NCBI GenBank assembly: GCA_017983515.1
Contig: JAGOBF010000017.1
Coordinates: 1 to 64,000, forward strand
Source: Promineifilum sp.
Lineage (GTDB): Bacteria > Chloroflexota > Anaerolineae > Promineifilales > Promineifilaceae
DNA: 64,000 bases
Reading direction: 5' to 3'
The notes beneath the pieces were generated by a model, which had not been told where the DNA came from, ran no database searches, and saw nothing but the letters and a program-made list of their open reading frames with translations. Below are positions 18,066 to 27,233 of the stretch, one piece after another (position 1 is the first letter of the stretch; the number at the start of each line of letters is the position of its first letter). The position numbers and the translations under genes are program-made.

Positions 18066-18728
18066 ATGCTTTATCTCGTTGCCACCCCCATCGGAAATCT
18101 GGGTGATATCACGCTAAGGGCGCTTGAGGTCTTGCGCCTGGTCGATTACGTCGCCAGCGAAGACACGCGCAAGACCGGGCTGCTGCTAAAACATTTCGAC
18201 ATTAAGAAGCCGCAGATCGCTTTCCACGAGCACAACGAAGAGAAAGCCGGCCGGCGAATTGTCACCCTGCTGCAGGAAGGCCAGGCCATTGCCGTCGTTT
18301 CCGATGCGGGGACGCCGGGCGTGGCCGACCCCGGCTATACTCTCGTGCGCCAGGCGATCGAGTTGAATCTGCCGGTGACGATGATCCCCGGCCCCTCGGC
18401 GCTCATTATGGCGCTGGTCCTCTCTGGCTTGCCGTCGCACAGCTTCACCTTTCGCGGCTTCGCGCCGCGCAAAAGCGGCAAGCGGCGCACGTTCCTGGCG
18501 ATCGACCGCGACTCGCCCCATACGCTGGTATTTTATGAATCGCCCCACCGGCTGCGCGAGTTTATCGCCGATGCGCTGGCCGTGTATGGCGACCGGCCGG
18601 CGGCCGTGGCCAACGAGTTGACCAAGATGTTCGAGACCCTACATCGTGGCTCGCTCTCCGAACTTGTCGCTGCGCTCGATGAGGTCGAACCGCGCGGGGA
18701 GTACGTGGTCGTGATCGCTGGCCTCTAG
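18066..18728 (+). CDS. rsmI: 16S rRNA (cytidine(1402)-2'-O)-methyltransferase
   Basis: 220 residues of the tetrapyrrole-methylase fold. Motifs are [70 protein letters not shown] and [10 protein letters not shown], all typical of RsmI, which uses SAM to 2'-O-methylate C1402 with RsmH. The start at 18066 gives the usual RsmI N-terminus; an upstream in-frame start would overlap aroA. It lies 19 bp downstream of aroA and convergent with rlmH, separated by a hairpin at 18762-18785. Confidence 0.94.
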   Translation: MLYLVATPIGNLGDITLRALEVLRLVDYVASEDTRKTGLLLKHFDIKKPQIAFHEHNEEKAGRRIVTLLQEGQAIAVVSDAGTPGVADPGYTLVRQAIELNLPVTMIPGPSALIMALVLSGLPSHSFTFRGFAPRKSGKRRTFLAIDRDSPHTLVFYESPHRLREFIADALAVYGDRPAAVANELTKMFETLHRGSLSELVAALDEVEPRGEYVVVIAGL

Positions 18729-18761
18729 GGATGGTGGCACAAGTTTCTCGGCGACTATCCC

Positions 18762-18785
18762 GGCGCAAGTAAAGAAGCTTGCGCC
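18762..18785. terminator. Bidirectional hairpin between rsmI and rlmH
   Basis: GGCGCAAG (18762-18769) and CTTGCGCC (18778-18785) form a perfect 8-bp GC-rich stem with an 8-nt loop between the convergent genes. The position suits termination of both. The T tract is weak. Confidence 0.6.
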
Positions 18786-18818
18786 ACGTTATACAGAACG
18801 GCGATGCCGCCTCCTGGG

Positions 18819-19298
18819 CTACTTATGATACGGCTCGCCGTGCAAAATCGTGAAGGCCCGATAGAGTTGCTCAAGTAAGATGACCCGCGCCATCTCGTGG
18901 GTGAAGGTCAGGGGTGACAACGACAGGCGCTCCGGCGCGGCGGCGGCCACGGCCGGATCAATCCCCAGTGGGCCGCCGATGAGAAAAACCAGTTCGCCAT
19001 AGGTCGCCAGTTGCGCTTCCAGGTAGTCGGACATTTCCGGGCTGGTCATCTTCCGGCCGTCGGCGGTCATGGCGACGACTCTGACCCCGCGGGGCACGGC
19101 GGCCAGCAGATGCTCCCCCTCGCGCGCCACGGCCACAGCGTCGGGCTGGGCCTTGCCGACGACGTCTCTCACCTCAATCAGCCTGAAATCAGTGTAGTGT
19201 TGCAGCCTGTGGACGTAGGCTTCCTGGGCGGCCTGCCAATGTTGCTCGCGCAGCTTGCCGACCGCGGCGATAGTGATATGTCCAATTGGACGAGGCAT
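18819..19298 (-). CDS. rlmH: 23S rRNA (pseudouridine(1915)-N3)-methyltransferase
   Basis: 159 residues, the standard RlmH (SPOUT methyltransferase) length, acting on position 1915 of 23S rRNA in 70S ribosomes. Motifs are VAMTADGRKMTSPEMSDYL, LVFLIGGPLGIDPAV and SPLTFTHEMARVILLEQLYRA, ending in the diagnostic GEPYHK. It is directly downstream of a TPR protein gene (8-bp gap), so the two are probably co-transcribed leftward. Confidence 0.95.
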   Translation of the reverse strand: MPRPIGHITIAAVGKLREQHWQAAQEAYVHRLQHYTDFRLIEVRDVVGKAQPDAVAVAREGEHLLAAVPRGVRVVAMTADGRKMTSPEMSDYLEAQLATYGELVFLIGGPLGIDPAVAAAAPERLSLSPLTFTHEMARVILLEQLYRAFTILHGEPYHK

Positions 19299-19306
19299 GG
19301 GGCGCG

Positions 19307-19795
19307 CTAGTTCAGACGGCCGAGCAGCGCATATTTCGCCCAGGTGGCGGGAAGATAAAGTGGTCTGAGAGCCAGCGCCCGATCATAGATGGCAAGCGCC
19401 TCATAGGGACGAAACAGCAGTTCGTAGGCACGGCCCAGATTGACATACGCAAACTGCGGCGTCGCGTAGCGAGAGGCACGAACCGCCTGCTCCAGCCAGG
19501 GAATAGCTTCTTCCGGCCGCTCCATTTCTATGAGATAAGCGCCAATGTCGTTGTACGGGTTGCCGAAGGCCGGATCAATAGCGATGGCCTTCTCGCACTC
19601 AGCGATGGCTTCCTCGTAGCGATCCATGATGGCGTAGGCCCAGCCGAGGTACGTATGAGCTTCGGGCGTGGGATAGGTGGCGATGGAGCGCCGGTAGAGG
19701 GCGATGGCGTCGCCCAGCTCGCCATGTTGCTGGTGGCGGAACGCGCGATTAGTCAGGACTTGCGCCTGCTCGCGCATCAGGTCTTGTTCTTCCAT
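19307..19795 (-). CDS. Tetratricopeptide repeat protein
   Basis: 162 residues made mostly of 34-residue TPR units. One begins at AFRHQQHGELGDAIALYRRS, the next at AHTYLGWAYAIMDRYEEAIA, then NPYNDIGAYLIEMERPEEAI and FAYVNLGRAYELLFRPYEAL. That gives about four repeats with the usual W-L-G-Y-A-P spacing. No signal peptide or enzyme domain, so it is a cytoplasmic protein-protein adaptor. Partner unknown. It is likely transcribed together with rlmH, 8 bp downstream. Confidence 0.85.
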   Translation of the reverse strand: MEEQDLMREQAQVLTNRAFRHQQHGELGDAIALYRRSIATYPTPEAHTYLGWAYAIMDRYEEAIAECEKAIAIDPAFGNPYNDIGAYLIEMERPEEAIPWLEQAVRASRYATPQFAYVNLGRAYELLFRPYEALAIYDRALALRPLYLPATWAKYALLGRLN

Positions 19796-19860
19796 ATCGC
19801 TTTTAGTTTAACCTGAGGAACGGTGAATGTCCAGCCAGGCCGGCTTCACCCATCGCCGGC

Positions 19861-20973
19861 TTATTCCCATTTTCCTTCCTCTCCGCTCATACGGCGGCGG
19901 GTCGTCGGCGAAAGGGAACGATCGGATGACCACGGTGCGTAGGGGGCCATCGTCAGCGCGGCCAGGGCGATCAGTTCCTTGTCGTAGTTGACGCGCCAGC
20001 CAGCGTAGTCGCGCCAGGTCTGGACGCGGTCGGGCAGCAGGGGCACGCCTTGCTCGGTCAGGTAACGGCAGGCCTCCTCATATTCGTGACGAGTAACAGC
20101 AATCGGATCTGTCGCTGCGGGATTGTCGCTGGAAGGTACCTCAAAAAAGATAGCGATATGGCGCAAGGCCAGATAACCGCTGCGGATGCAAAAGGCGGCT
20201 CGCGGCTCGCGGCGGATATCAACCGTGGAGAGCATCAGCGCCGCCGCATCGAGTACCACGCCCGCGGCCGTGATCCACGACAGCTCGGGCCGCGGCGACC
20301 GAAAGAACGCCAGTGCCGCCAGCGACGTGTGACTCTCTTCGATCTCGGCGAACCACACCTGCCAATCTGACCAGAATTCATGCAGTTGGTCGAGCTCGCC
20401 GGTGCGATGGGAGCGGGCGATCAATTCCCACGGCGAAGGCGGCGTACCCGCGCGGACTTCCAACAACTGCACTTGTGTCTCGCGCCGCGTAAAGGCATTG
20501 TAGATGGTGGGCAGGTAGGCAATGAGGAGGGCGACCATGATCATGCCCAGCAACGCCTCCGCGAATTCGAACACCATTAGCCGCGGGGCATCATTGGTAA
20601 AGCTGCCTAATGTCAGCAGCGATGATCCGCTCAATTTGAAGGACTCGATAATCGACAGCGGACTTAAGGCCCAATAAACAGCCATAAAGCCGATCATGAC
20701 CAGCGTCATAAGGGCCACCGGCACAAGGAACAGAGCAATCGGCGCGTAGAGCGCCATCACCTGATCCCGTTCCTCATAGCTCGCCGTGCGCCTGGCTCGT
20801 AAGTCGAAGAATCGGCGAACGTTGAGAAAGACGAGGCGGAAGACCAACACCTGGGCCGGCCGGGGCAATACAAACGTGCGAATGGCGGACAGCACCGTGT
20901 AGACGACCACAAAGGCGCCCGCAAGCAAGGTGACAAGACGCACCAGCAAATAGGCGATGTCGGATGATTCCAT
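19861..20973 (-). CDS. Membrane protein with possible ion-channel-like pore segment
   Basis: 370 residues. There are three to four helices in the first half: ~8-32, ~75-105, ~112-127 (re-entrant?) and ~140-162. A long cytoplasmic C-terminal half of ~200 residues is rich in helices and Trp. Between helices is SGSSLLTLGSFT, reminiscent of the pore loop of two-TM channels (TxGxG in K+ channels), but the second Gly is replaced and I would not call selectivity. Similar proteins are usually labelled hypothetical or 'potassium channel family-like'. It is divergent from the crotonase gene, with an inverted repeat (CGCCAAT/ATTGGCG) at 20984-21005 in the promoter region. Confidence 0.55.
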   Translation of the reverse strand: MESSDIAYLLVRLVTLLAGAFVVVYTVLSAIRTFVLPRPAQVLVFRLVFLNVRRFFDLRARRTASYEERDQVMALYAPIALFLVPVALMTLVMIGFMAVYWALSPLSIIESFKLSGSSLLTLGSFTNDAPRLMVFEFAEALLGMIMVALLIAYLPTIYNAFTRRETQVQLLEVRAGTPPSPWELIARSHRTGELDQLHEFWSDWQVWFAEIEESHTSLAALAFFRSPRPELSWITAAGVVLDAAALMLSTVDIRREPRAAFCIRSGYLALRHIAIFFEVPSSDNPAATDPIAVTRHEYEEACRYLTEQGVPLLPDRVQTWRDYAGWRVNYDKELIALAALTMAPYAPWSSDRSLSPTTRRRMSGEEGKWE

Positions 20974-20983
20974 ATCGTCGCTT

Positions 20984-21005
20984 CGCCAATCCGAACGAAT
21001 TGGCG
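20984..21005. promoter_or_regulatory. Inverted repeat upstream of the channel-like gene
   Basis: CGCCAAT (20984-20990) and ATTGGCG (20999-21005) form a perfect 7-bp inverted repeat with an 8-bp centre, 11 bp upstream of the ATG of the leftward gene. The spacing suits a dimeric repressor, or a hairpin in the leader. Confidence 0.35.
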
Positions 21006-21093
21006 CACCTCAGAGTCTAAGCTAGAATGTCACGCAGGCAACAATAATGACCGGGACGGCAAACGGCCGGACGATTAAAAAGAAAAGACGCCG

Positions 21094-21118
21094 GGCCACA
21101 AGTCAAGAAACTTGGGCC
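21094..21118. other. 9-bp hairpin with one bulge before the crotonase gene
   Basis: GGCC(a)CAAGT at 21094-21103 pairs with ACTTGGGCC at 21110-21118. Read on the - strand, a pyrimidine tract (TTTTCTTTTT) follows after seven bases, as in an intrinsic terminator. No leftward gene ends here, so its use is unclear. Confidence 0.3.
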
Positions 21119-21133
21119 ACACCTCTTATAACC

Positions 21134-21931
21134 ATGAACTACTCCGATTTCCAGCATATCCTCTTCGAGCGACGCGAGCCCCATATCCTGTGGCTGATCC
21201 TGAACCGGCCGGAGGTGCTCAACGCGGCCGATGCCCGGCTGCACACCGAACTGGTCGAAGTGTGGAACACCATCGACCGCGACCCGGACGTGCACGTTGC
21301 TGTCGTCACCGGCGCGGGGCGAGCCTTCTCCGCCGGGGGTGACCTGGCGTTGGTGGAGAACGCCTACCGCAACCCGGAGGAGATCGGCCGCATCCTCGAT
21401 GAGGCCCGCGATCTGGTCTACAACATCTTGCGCTGTAACAAGCCCATCGTCTCGGCCATCAACGGCGCAGCCGTGGGCGCGGGACTGGTGGTGGCCTTGC
21501 TGGCCGACGTCAGCATCGCCGCCGAAAGTGCGCGGCTGGCCGACGGCCACGTGCGCATGGGTGTGGCTGCCGGCGACCACGCGGCCATTCTCTGGCCCCT
21601 GCTGGTGGGCATGGCCAAGGCCAAATATTACCTGATGACGGCCGAGTTCATCGACGGCCGCGAGGCGGAGCGTATCGGGTTGGTCAGTCTGTGCGTGCCG
21701 GATGAAGAATTACACGGCCGGGCGATGGCGGTGGCGACGAAACTGGCCACTGGCCCGCGCCACGCCATCCGCTACACCAAGCGCGCGCTCAACCAGTGGC
21801 TGCTGCAAGCCGGGCCGATCTTCGACCACTCGCTGGCCCTGGAGATGCTGGGATTTTTTCATGAGGATATGGCCGCCGGCGTGGAGGCGTTGCGCGAGAA
21901 GCGGCCGGCAAAGTACCCGTCGAGTGAATGA
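21134..21931 (+). CDS. Crotonase-fold protein lacking both hydratase glutamates
   Basis: 265 residues with the enoyl-CoA hydratase/isomerase fold: [19 protein letters not shown], the oxyanion-hole region [15 protein letters not shown], and [20 protein letters not shown]. An ungapped alignment by eye to mitochondrial hydratase puts Val where the first catalytic Glu (GGGCE) should be. It puts His where the second (QPE) should be, in ADGHVRMG. It is therefore unlikely to be a standard hydratase and could be an isomerase, thioesterase or decarboxylase of the superfamily. The start at 21134 begins the conserved region. It precedes the paaABCD genes by 106 bp on the same strand and may act on ring-cleavage CoA intermediates, which is inference. 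Confidence 0.8.
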   Translation: MNYSDFQHILFERREPHILWLILNRPEVLNAADARLHTELVEVWNTIDRDPDVHVAVVTGAGRAFSAGGDLALVENAYRNPEEIGRILDEARDLVYNILRCNKPIVSAINGAAVGAGLVVALLADVSIAAESARLADGHVRMGVAAGDHAAILWPLLVGMAKAKYYLMTAEFIDGREAERIGLVSLCVPDEELHGRAMAVATKLATGPRHAIRYTKRALNQWLLQAGPIFDHSLALEMLGFFHEDMAAGVEALREKRPAKYPSSE

Positions 21932-22037
21932 CCCGACTTGTGAGCCAGTGCTACAGGCAACGCGCCATGAGAGCACCTCGAATATCCCGGTCGATTGATC
22001 TATACTACGACCATCCCAATCAACGGAGCGCAGGCCG

Positions 22038-22997
22038 ATGGACAACCCGTTTGACGAATCGAAGGTAGCCGAATTCGAGGCCCGCATCGCCCGCGGCGAA
22101 AAGATCGAGCCGGGCGACTGGATGCCCGATGCCTACCGCAAGCAACTCATCCGCATGATCTCGCAGCACGCCCACAGCGAGATCGTCGGCATGTTGCCGG
22201 AGGGGGCCTGGATCACCCGCGCGCCTAGCCTGCGACGCAAGATGGTGCTGCTGGCCAAGGTGCAGGACGAGGCCGGGCACGGCCAATACCTCTATCACGC
22301 GGCCGAGACACTGGGCGCGACGCGCGAGGAGATGATCGACGCCCTGCTGGCCGGCCGCGCCAAGTATGCCAGCGTCTTCAACTATCCTACCTTGGGTTGG
22401 GCCGACATTGGGGCAATCGGCTGGCTGGTCGATGGCGCGGCGATCATGAACCAGACGATGCTCGCCCACTGCTCCTACGGCCCCTACTCGCGCGCGATGG
22501 TGCGTATTTGCGCCGAGGAAGGCTTCCACAAAAAGCAAGGGCAGGAGATGATCATCCGCTATGCTCAGGGGACGGCGGCCCAGCGCCGCATGGCTCAGGA
22601 GGCCATCGACCGCTGGTGGTGGCCGGCACTGATGATGTTCGGGCCCCATGACGGCGAATCGGCCAACACGCCCCAACTGGTGCGCTGGGGCATCAAGACC
22701 AAGACCAACGACGAACTGCGACAGGAGTTCATCGACGAATTAGTGCCGGCTTTGGAGGCGCTTGAGCTCAGTGTGCCCGATCCGGAGATGCATTATGACC
22801 AGGCGGCCGGCCACTGGAGCGGCGGCGAGATCGACTGGGAAGAGTTCTGGCGGGTCATCAAGGGCGACGGCCCGATGAACGCCGCCCGTCTCGCGGCCCG
22901 ACAGCAGGCCCACGACGACGGCCGCTGGGTGCGCGAGGCAGCAGCGGCTTATGCCGCGAAGATACCCATGAACGGCCGAATGCCGGCCCTCGACTGA
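22038..22997 (+). CDS. paaA: Phenylacetyl-CoA epoxidase subunit A (di-iron oxygenase)
   Basis: 319 residues. PaaA is the catalytic di-iron subunit that epoxidises phenylacetyl-CoA. The ferritin-like iron ligands are visible: E in [13 protein letters not shown], the ExxH-like [12 protein letters not shown], and the second pair around [14 protein letters not shown]. It is followed by paaB, paaC and paaD in order, which fixes the identity. A GGAG precedes the ATG by ten bases. No substitution of the iron ligands is seen. Confidence 0.95.
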   Translation: MDNPFDESKVAEFEARIARGEKIEPGDWMPDAYRKQLIRMISQHAHSEIVGMLPEGAWITRAPSLRRKMVLLAKVQDEAGHGQYLYHAAETLGATREEMIDALLAGRAKYASVFNYPTLGWADIGAIGWLVDGAAIMNQTMLAHCSYGPYSRAMVRICAEEGFHKKQGQEMIIRYAQGTAAQRRMAQEAIDRWWWPALMMFGPHDGESANTPQLVRWGIKTKTNDELRQEFIDELVPALEALELSVPDPEMHYDQAAGHWSGGEIDWEEFWRVIKGDGPMNAARLAARQQAHDDGRWVREAAAAYAAKIPMNGRMPALD

Positions 22998-23069
22998 GGA
23001 CAAACGACAGACCAAAGATATACCATTGACCACGGATCACTGACCATTCGTGACTGGTTACCGACTTAT

Positions 23070-23606
23070 ATGTCCGACCAATGGCCGCGCTACGAAGTAT
23101 TTAAACAGGATCGCCCCAATGGGCCGTTTCGCAATGTGGGGTCGGTTCACGCGCCGGATGCGGAACTGGCGCTGACCAACGCCAGAGACGTCTTCGCCCG
23201 CCGGCCGGCCTGCGTCGCGTTGTGGGTCGTGCCCGATGGGGCTATCCTACGGCGCACGGCCGAGGAGTTAGACGCGGAGCCCTTGCATCCGCCCGGTGAA
23301 GGCGAGTCCATACCGTATGCAGTATTCAGCAAACAATCGCAGCGCCAGTCGATGACCTACGTCGATTACATCGGCGAGGCGGCGGCGCGGTCACCAGAGG
23401 AAGCATTGCTGGCCGCCGCCGCGGCTGATGCCGATGCGCCCAGCAACGTCTGGTGGGTCTGCCCGGCGGCGGCCATCGTCCGTAGCCATCCCGACGACCT
23501 GGCCGGTTTCGCGGCGGCCACGAGCAAGCTGTTTCGCATGCCCAATCAGTATCACACCGTGTTCACCATGCAGAAAATCCGTCGCGGCACAGAAGGGGAC
23601 GAATGA
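23070..23606 (+). CDS. paaB: Phenylacetyl-CoA epoxidase subunit B, tandem duplicated
   Basis: 178 residues, nearly twice the usual PaaB length (~95). Two PaaB-like units are recognisable: residues ~7-65 (YEVFKQDRPNGPFRNVGSV ... LWVVPDGAIL) and ~84-140 (YAVFSKQSQRQSMTYVDYI ... WWVCPAAAIV). The first keeps the usual YEVF...PNGP-type start; the second is more diverged. PaaB bridges PaaA and PaaC in the epoxidase complex, so a covalent double-B could change stoichiometry or replace a homodimer. It overlaps paaC by 4 bp (ATGA). Confidence 0.88.
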   Translation: MSDQWPRYEVFKQDRPNGPFRNVGSVHAPDAELALTNARDVFARRPACVALWVVPDGAILRRTAEELDAEPLHPPGEGESIPYAVFSKQSQRQSMTYVDYIGEAAARSPEEALLAAAAADADAPSNVWWVCPAAAIVRSHPDDLAGFAAATSKLFRMPNQYHTVFTMQKIRRGTEGDE

Positions 23607-24364
23607 CCGACGACGCTATACGGCACGCGCTGGCCGAACGGCTGCTGGCGACGGCCGATGACGAACTCATTCTGGCCCATCGCAACTCGGAATGGGCCGG
23701 CCACGGGCCTATTCTGGAAGAAGATATCGCCTTTGCCAACATCGCCCTGGATGAGCTGGGCCACGCCGCGATCTGGTACGAAGTACGCGCTGAACTGACC
23801 GGTGAGGACGTCGACCGGCTGATTTTCTTTCGCAGTCCCGGCCAATATCGCAACATCCAGCTGGTTGAGCTGCCGAAAGGGGATTGGGCTTTTTCGATGG
23901 TGCGCCAATACTTGTTCGACGCGGCCGAGAACGTGACACTGCGGCAACTGGCATCAAGCAGTTATCGCCCGCTGGCCGAGGCTGCGGCCAAGATCGCAAC
24001 CGAGGAAATCTACCACTTGCGGCACACCAGCTTGTGGTTGCGGCGGCTGGGGTTGGGCACGGCCGAGAGCCATGCGCGCACCCAGGCCGCGCTGGACACC
24101 CTGTGGCCTTACGCCCAGCAACTGTTCGCGCCCTCGCCCCCCGATGTCGCCCTGCACGAGGCCGGCATTATTCCCGATGTCGTCGTGCTGCGGCGCGAGT
24201 GGGAGAGCCTGACGCGGCCGTTCCTGTCCGAGTGCGATCTTGTCATACCGGATAACGCACTGCCCCGGCGCGACATCCCCCGCGCCGAGCACACTGAACA
24301 CCTGATGGTGCTTCTGGCCGAGATGCAGGCCGTGGCGCGCCTGGACCCGAAGGCCGAGTGGTGA
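23603..24364 (+). CDS. paaC: Phenylacetyl-CoA epoxidase subunit C
   Basis: 253 residues. PaaC is the ferritin-like structural partner of PaaA. Family motifs include LAHRNSEWAGHGPILEEDIA, NIALDELGHAAIWYE and ATEEIYHLRHTSLWLRRL. It lacks a full set of iron ligands, as expected for PaaC. It overlaps paaB by 4 bp upstream and paaD downstream (GTGA), showing tight translational coupling. It acts in the cytoplasmic epoxidase complex that starts aerobic phenylacetate degradation. Confidence 0.94.
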   Translation: MTDDAIRHALAERLLATADDELILAHRNSEWAGHGPILEEDIAFANIALDELGHAAIWYEVRAELTGEDVDRLIFFRSPGQYRNIQLVELPKGDWAFSMVRQYLFDAAENVTLRQLASSSYRPLAEAAAKIATEEIYHLRHTSLWLRRLGLGTAESHARTQAALDTLWPYAQQLFAPSPPDVALHEAGIIPDVVVLRREWESLTRPFLSECDLVIPDNALPRRDIPRAEHTEHLMVLLAEMQAVARLDPKAEW

Positions 24365-24855
24365 ACCGAATGTCCCCGACGACCGAAGATGTCTGGCAGG
24401 CGCTGGCAGGCGTCATGGACCCGGAGATTCCTGTCATCTCCGTAGTCGAAATGGGCATCGTTCGTGAAGTGGAAATGACAGCCGACGGCGTCGCCGTGAC
24501 CATGACGCCGACCTTCTCCGGCTGTCCCGCGCTGGATGTGATGCGGCGGGACATCGAAACGGCCGTACGCGGTCTGGGAATTGAGCGGGTCACCGTCCAG
24601 ACAGTCTTGCATCCGCCGTGGAGCACGGAATGGATCAGCGAGGCGGGGCGGGAGAAGTTGCGCGGGTTCGGGCTGGCCCCACCGCCCCGTCACACGGGTG
24701 ACATTACGACGATCACCTTCTTCGATTTGACCGAGTGCCCTCGCTGCGGCTCGACCAACACAAGCCTGCGCAACGCCTTTGGCCCCACACTGTGCCGGAT
24801 GATCTGGTACTGCAACGAGTGTCGGGATGCGTTCGAGCAGTTTAAGGCCTTGTAA
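24361..24855 (+). CDS. paaD: PaaD-like iron-sulfur maturation protein
   Basis: 164 residues. The N-terminal DUF59/MIP18-like domain has VMDPEIPVISVVEMGIV and FSGCPALDVM. The C-terminal zinc-ribbon-like part has CPRC and then CRMIWYCNEC, four to five cysteines. PaaD is thought to assist Fe-S assembly on the reductase PaaE or metal loading of the epoxidase. The start is taken at the GTG overlapping the paaC stop (GTGA); an ATG at 24370 is an alternative. paaE is not found next to it or elsewhere in the window. Confidence 0.9.
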   Translation: MNRMSPTTEDVWQALAGVMDPEIPVISVVEMGIVREVEMTADGVAVTMTPTFSGCPALDVMRRDIETAVRGLGIERVTVQTVLHPPWSTEWISEAGREKLRGFGLAPPPRHTGDITTITFFDLTECPRCGSTNTSLRNAFGPTLCRMIWYCNECRDAFEQFKAL

Positions 24856-24993
24856 TTCGTTTGGCTTGGCCCGTGGTCGGGATACATAGGGTATGTCTGG
24901 AAGTCAAATGAAGAGGGACATCGCTAAACGTTGCGCCAATGGCCGTGGCCAGGCCGTACGCCTACCCAAACAGTAACGCTGAGAGCCGGTCTG

Positions 24994-26151
24994 CTACACT
25001 CCCAACGCCGCCCGCCCCACCATCTCATAAGCCGTGTCGCCCGACGGCGGTTGCATCGACGCGGCGCGCACGTCGCGGAAGAAACGCTCCAAAGGTAGAG
25101 CACGAGTGATGGCCGAACCCCCGGCCGCCTGGAGCGCTTTTTCCGTCGCTTCGTTGGCCGCGGCCGACACGGCCAGCTTGGCGGCGGCGATGCGCGGCAT
25201 GATCGCTGCCCGGTCCGCATCTTGCCCAGTCCAGGAGCCTGCTACCTCGAAGAGCAGCGCCCGCGCCGCCATCAGTACCACGTCGATCTCGCCCACCTGT
25301 CGCTGGATTTTGGGCAGTGTGGCGATAGGCTCCCCCAACGCCGTCGGCACGCGCTCCAGGGCGAAGCGGACGAGGGCGTCGCGCGCGGCCAGTGCCGTGC
25401 CCAGATAGACGGCCGACAACATCGTCGCAAACCAGACATTGGGGGTAGCTTTCGCGTCTCCCGTCTCGATCAGATTCTCGCGTGGCACCTTCACATCGTG
25501 GAAGATGGCGTCATGGCTATCGGTGGCCCGCAGGCTGAGCGCGTCGCCCCATGTTTCGATCCATTCGAGGCCCGGCTTGCCCTCCGGCCCCTGTCGCACG
25601 AGGACGACGCCCCCTTCCTCCCTATTCTCCCCAATGACGGTGGCCCGCACGAGGAGATGAGTGAGGTGGCGGCCGCCCGTCGACCACGTCTTGTGGCCAT
25701 TGACGAGCAGATCGGTGCCGTCGGCCGTGGGGGTCACCGTCGTCTCCGGCAGGCCGCCGCGCGATGGGCTGCCCATGCGCGGTTCACTGCCCAGATGGTT
25801 GAGCAATCCACCCCCGGCCGCCTCGGTCATGATGCGCTCGTAGGCCGCCGGCCGCCACGTCTGCGTCTCGCGCTGGTGGCCGATGACCTGATGTTGCATG
25901 GCGGCAACCAGTCCGGTCGAAGCGCTGCCCTTCGACAATTCCAGTTGCGCGGCGACACAGGTTAACAGGGAAGCACCCCGGCCGCCGAATTGACGCGGCA
26001 CGGCCAATGCCAGATACCCGGATTCGCGTAGCAAGGCCACGTCTTTGGTGGGCAAGCAGCCTTCGCGGTCGGCCTGGTCGGCGCGGGTAGCGATGTCATC
26101 TGCCAGTGACCGGGCCAGGTCTACGGCATCTTCATTTATTTCGTTATTCAT
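24994..26151 (-). CDS. Acyl-CoA dehydrogenase-fold flavoprotein
   Basis: 385 residues. The N-terminal helical domain (LLRESGYLALAVPRQFGGRG) and the middle flavin-binding beta domain (LLVNGHKTWSTGGRHLTHLLV) are clear. The C-terminal helical domain has FFRDVRAASMQPPSGDTAYE. The usual catalytic Glu context of short-chain dehydrogenases (YEG near the end) is not evident. The C-terminal pattern resembles the DszC/HpaH-like monooxygenase branch as much as true dehydrogenases. The start at 26151 (MNNEINEDAVDLA) is taken as more natural than the upstream in-frame ATG. It is convergent with the paa genes; a role in CoA-thioester metabolism is possible but not shown. Confidence 0.8.
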   Translation of the reverse strand: MNNEINEDAVDLARSLADDIATRADQADREGCLPTKDVALLRESGYLALAVPRQFGGRGASLLTCVAAQLELSKGSASTGLVAAMQHQVIGHQRETQTWRPAAYERIMTEAAGGGLLNHLGSEPRMGSPSRGGLPETTVTPTADGTDLLVNGHKTWSTGGRHLTHLLVRATVIGENREEGGVVLVRQGPEGKPGLEWIETWGDALSLRATDSHDAIFHDVKVPRENLIETGDAKATPNVWFATMLSAVYLGTALAARDALVRFALERVPTALGEPIATLPKIQRQVGEIDVVLMAARALLFEVAGSWTGQDADRAAIMPRIAAAKLAVSAAANEATEKALQAAGGSAITRALPLERFFRDVRAASMQPPSGDTAYEMVGRAALGV

Positions 26152-26202
26152 CTCTATGGTTATAGCCCATCGCCGCCGACTTGACAGATGTTCCGACACC
26201 CG

Positions 26203-27150
26203 TCAGGTTGGCGTCCAGTAATCCGTCGCCCAGGCCACGGCGCGGTTGATCCCTTCTCGCAGCGGCGTCTGCGGCGTATAGCCCAGCAGTGCCCGCGCCT
26301 TGCCGATGTCGGCCACGTAGTGGGTCACTTCGCCGACGCGCGAGGGTTTCACGGTCAGTTCGGGCATGACGCCCAACGCCTCGCCAATGTAGCTCGCCAT
26401 CGTGATCAGGCTGTGGCCCTGGCCAAAGGCCAGGTTGATCGTCTGGTTGGCCTCGCCCCCGGAGGCCAGTAACTCGATCCCCCGGTAGACTCCGGCCACA
26501 CAATCATCCACGTAGGTAAAATCGAGCACTTTGTCCTGGCCGAACACGGTGATCGACTGGCCGAGGCTGATCTTGCGGATGAAAAGCGGAATCACGCGCT
26601 CCATGCGCTCGATGTCCACGTCATAGCGGCCGTAGACGTTGCTGAAGCGAAAGACGAGGTAGCGCAAACCATAGCATTGGGCATAGGAGTAGATGAGCGC
26701 CTCGCCGGAAATTTTGCTGGCCGAATAGGGGCTTTCGGTGAAGGCGAAGTCGGCACTCGATTCCTCGGTGATGTAGCGCCGGATGTCGCCGTAGACCTCG
26801 CGCGAACTGCTGAACATGATCGGCAGGTCGTTGTGGCGGCAGAATTCCAGGACGTTGAAGGTCATGACGATGTTCTCCAGCGCGCGCGCCGGCTGCTGCA
26901 CCAGTTCGTGCACCTTGGCGTGGGCGGCGAAGTGGACGACAACGTCCAGATCGGGCGGATAGGGCGCGTGGCCCAGTCCGCCCTGGAAGTCGGTGAAGGG
27001 AGCGCTCAGATCCTGCAGAAGCGTTGGAAAGGCCTGGGTCCAGTTATTTGGCCGCACGTCGATGCCGAAGACCTCGTGGCCGCGGGCTAATAGATGAAGG
27101 CCAAGGTTCGTGCCGATCTGGCCGCTGGAGCCGGTGATGAGGATGCGCAT
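26203..27150 (-). CDS. NAD-dependent epimerase/dehydratase (extended SDR)
   Basis: 315 residues. The Rossmann motif is ILITGSSGQIGTNLGLHLL (GxxGxxG) and the acidic NAD-binding Asp is in VFGIDVRP. The catalytic pair sits in SPYSASKISGEAL (YxxxK). RFSNVYGRYDVDIERM is the usual sugar-epimerase context. It resembles UDP-glucose 4-epimerase and related nucleotide-sugar enzymes. A WecG/TagA-type glycosyltransferase gene lies 84 bp upstream of its start on the same strand, so a role in surface polysaccharide precursor synthesis is likely. Exact sugar substrate unknown. Confidence 0.88.
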   Translation of the reverse strand: MRILITGSSGQIGTNLGLHLLARGHEVFGIDVRPNNWTQAFPTLLQDLSAPFTDFQGGLGHAPYPPDLDVVVHFAAHAKVHELVQQPARALENIVMTFNVLEFCRHNDLPIMFSSSREVYGDIRRYITEESSADFAFTESPYSASKISGEALIYSYAQCYGLRYLVFRFSNVYGRYDVDIERMERVIPLFIRKISLGQSITVFGQDKVLDFTYVDDCVAGVYRGIELLASGGEANQTINLAFGQGHSLITMASYIGEALGVMPELTVKPSRVGEVTHYVADIGKARALLGYTPQTPLREGINRAVAWATDYWTPT

Positions 27151-27233
27151 GGTGGGTTAATCGTATCACAGGGACAGTGATTGCGATATTTGAGTAAGAA
27201 AAGCACTTCGATTGGGGTCGGCGCTGGTGATAC

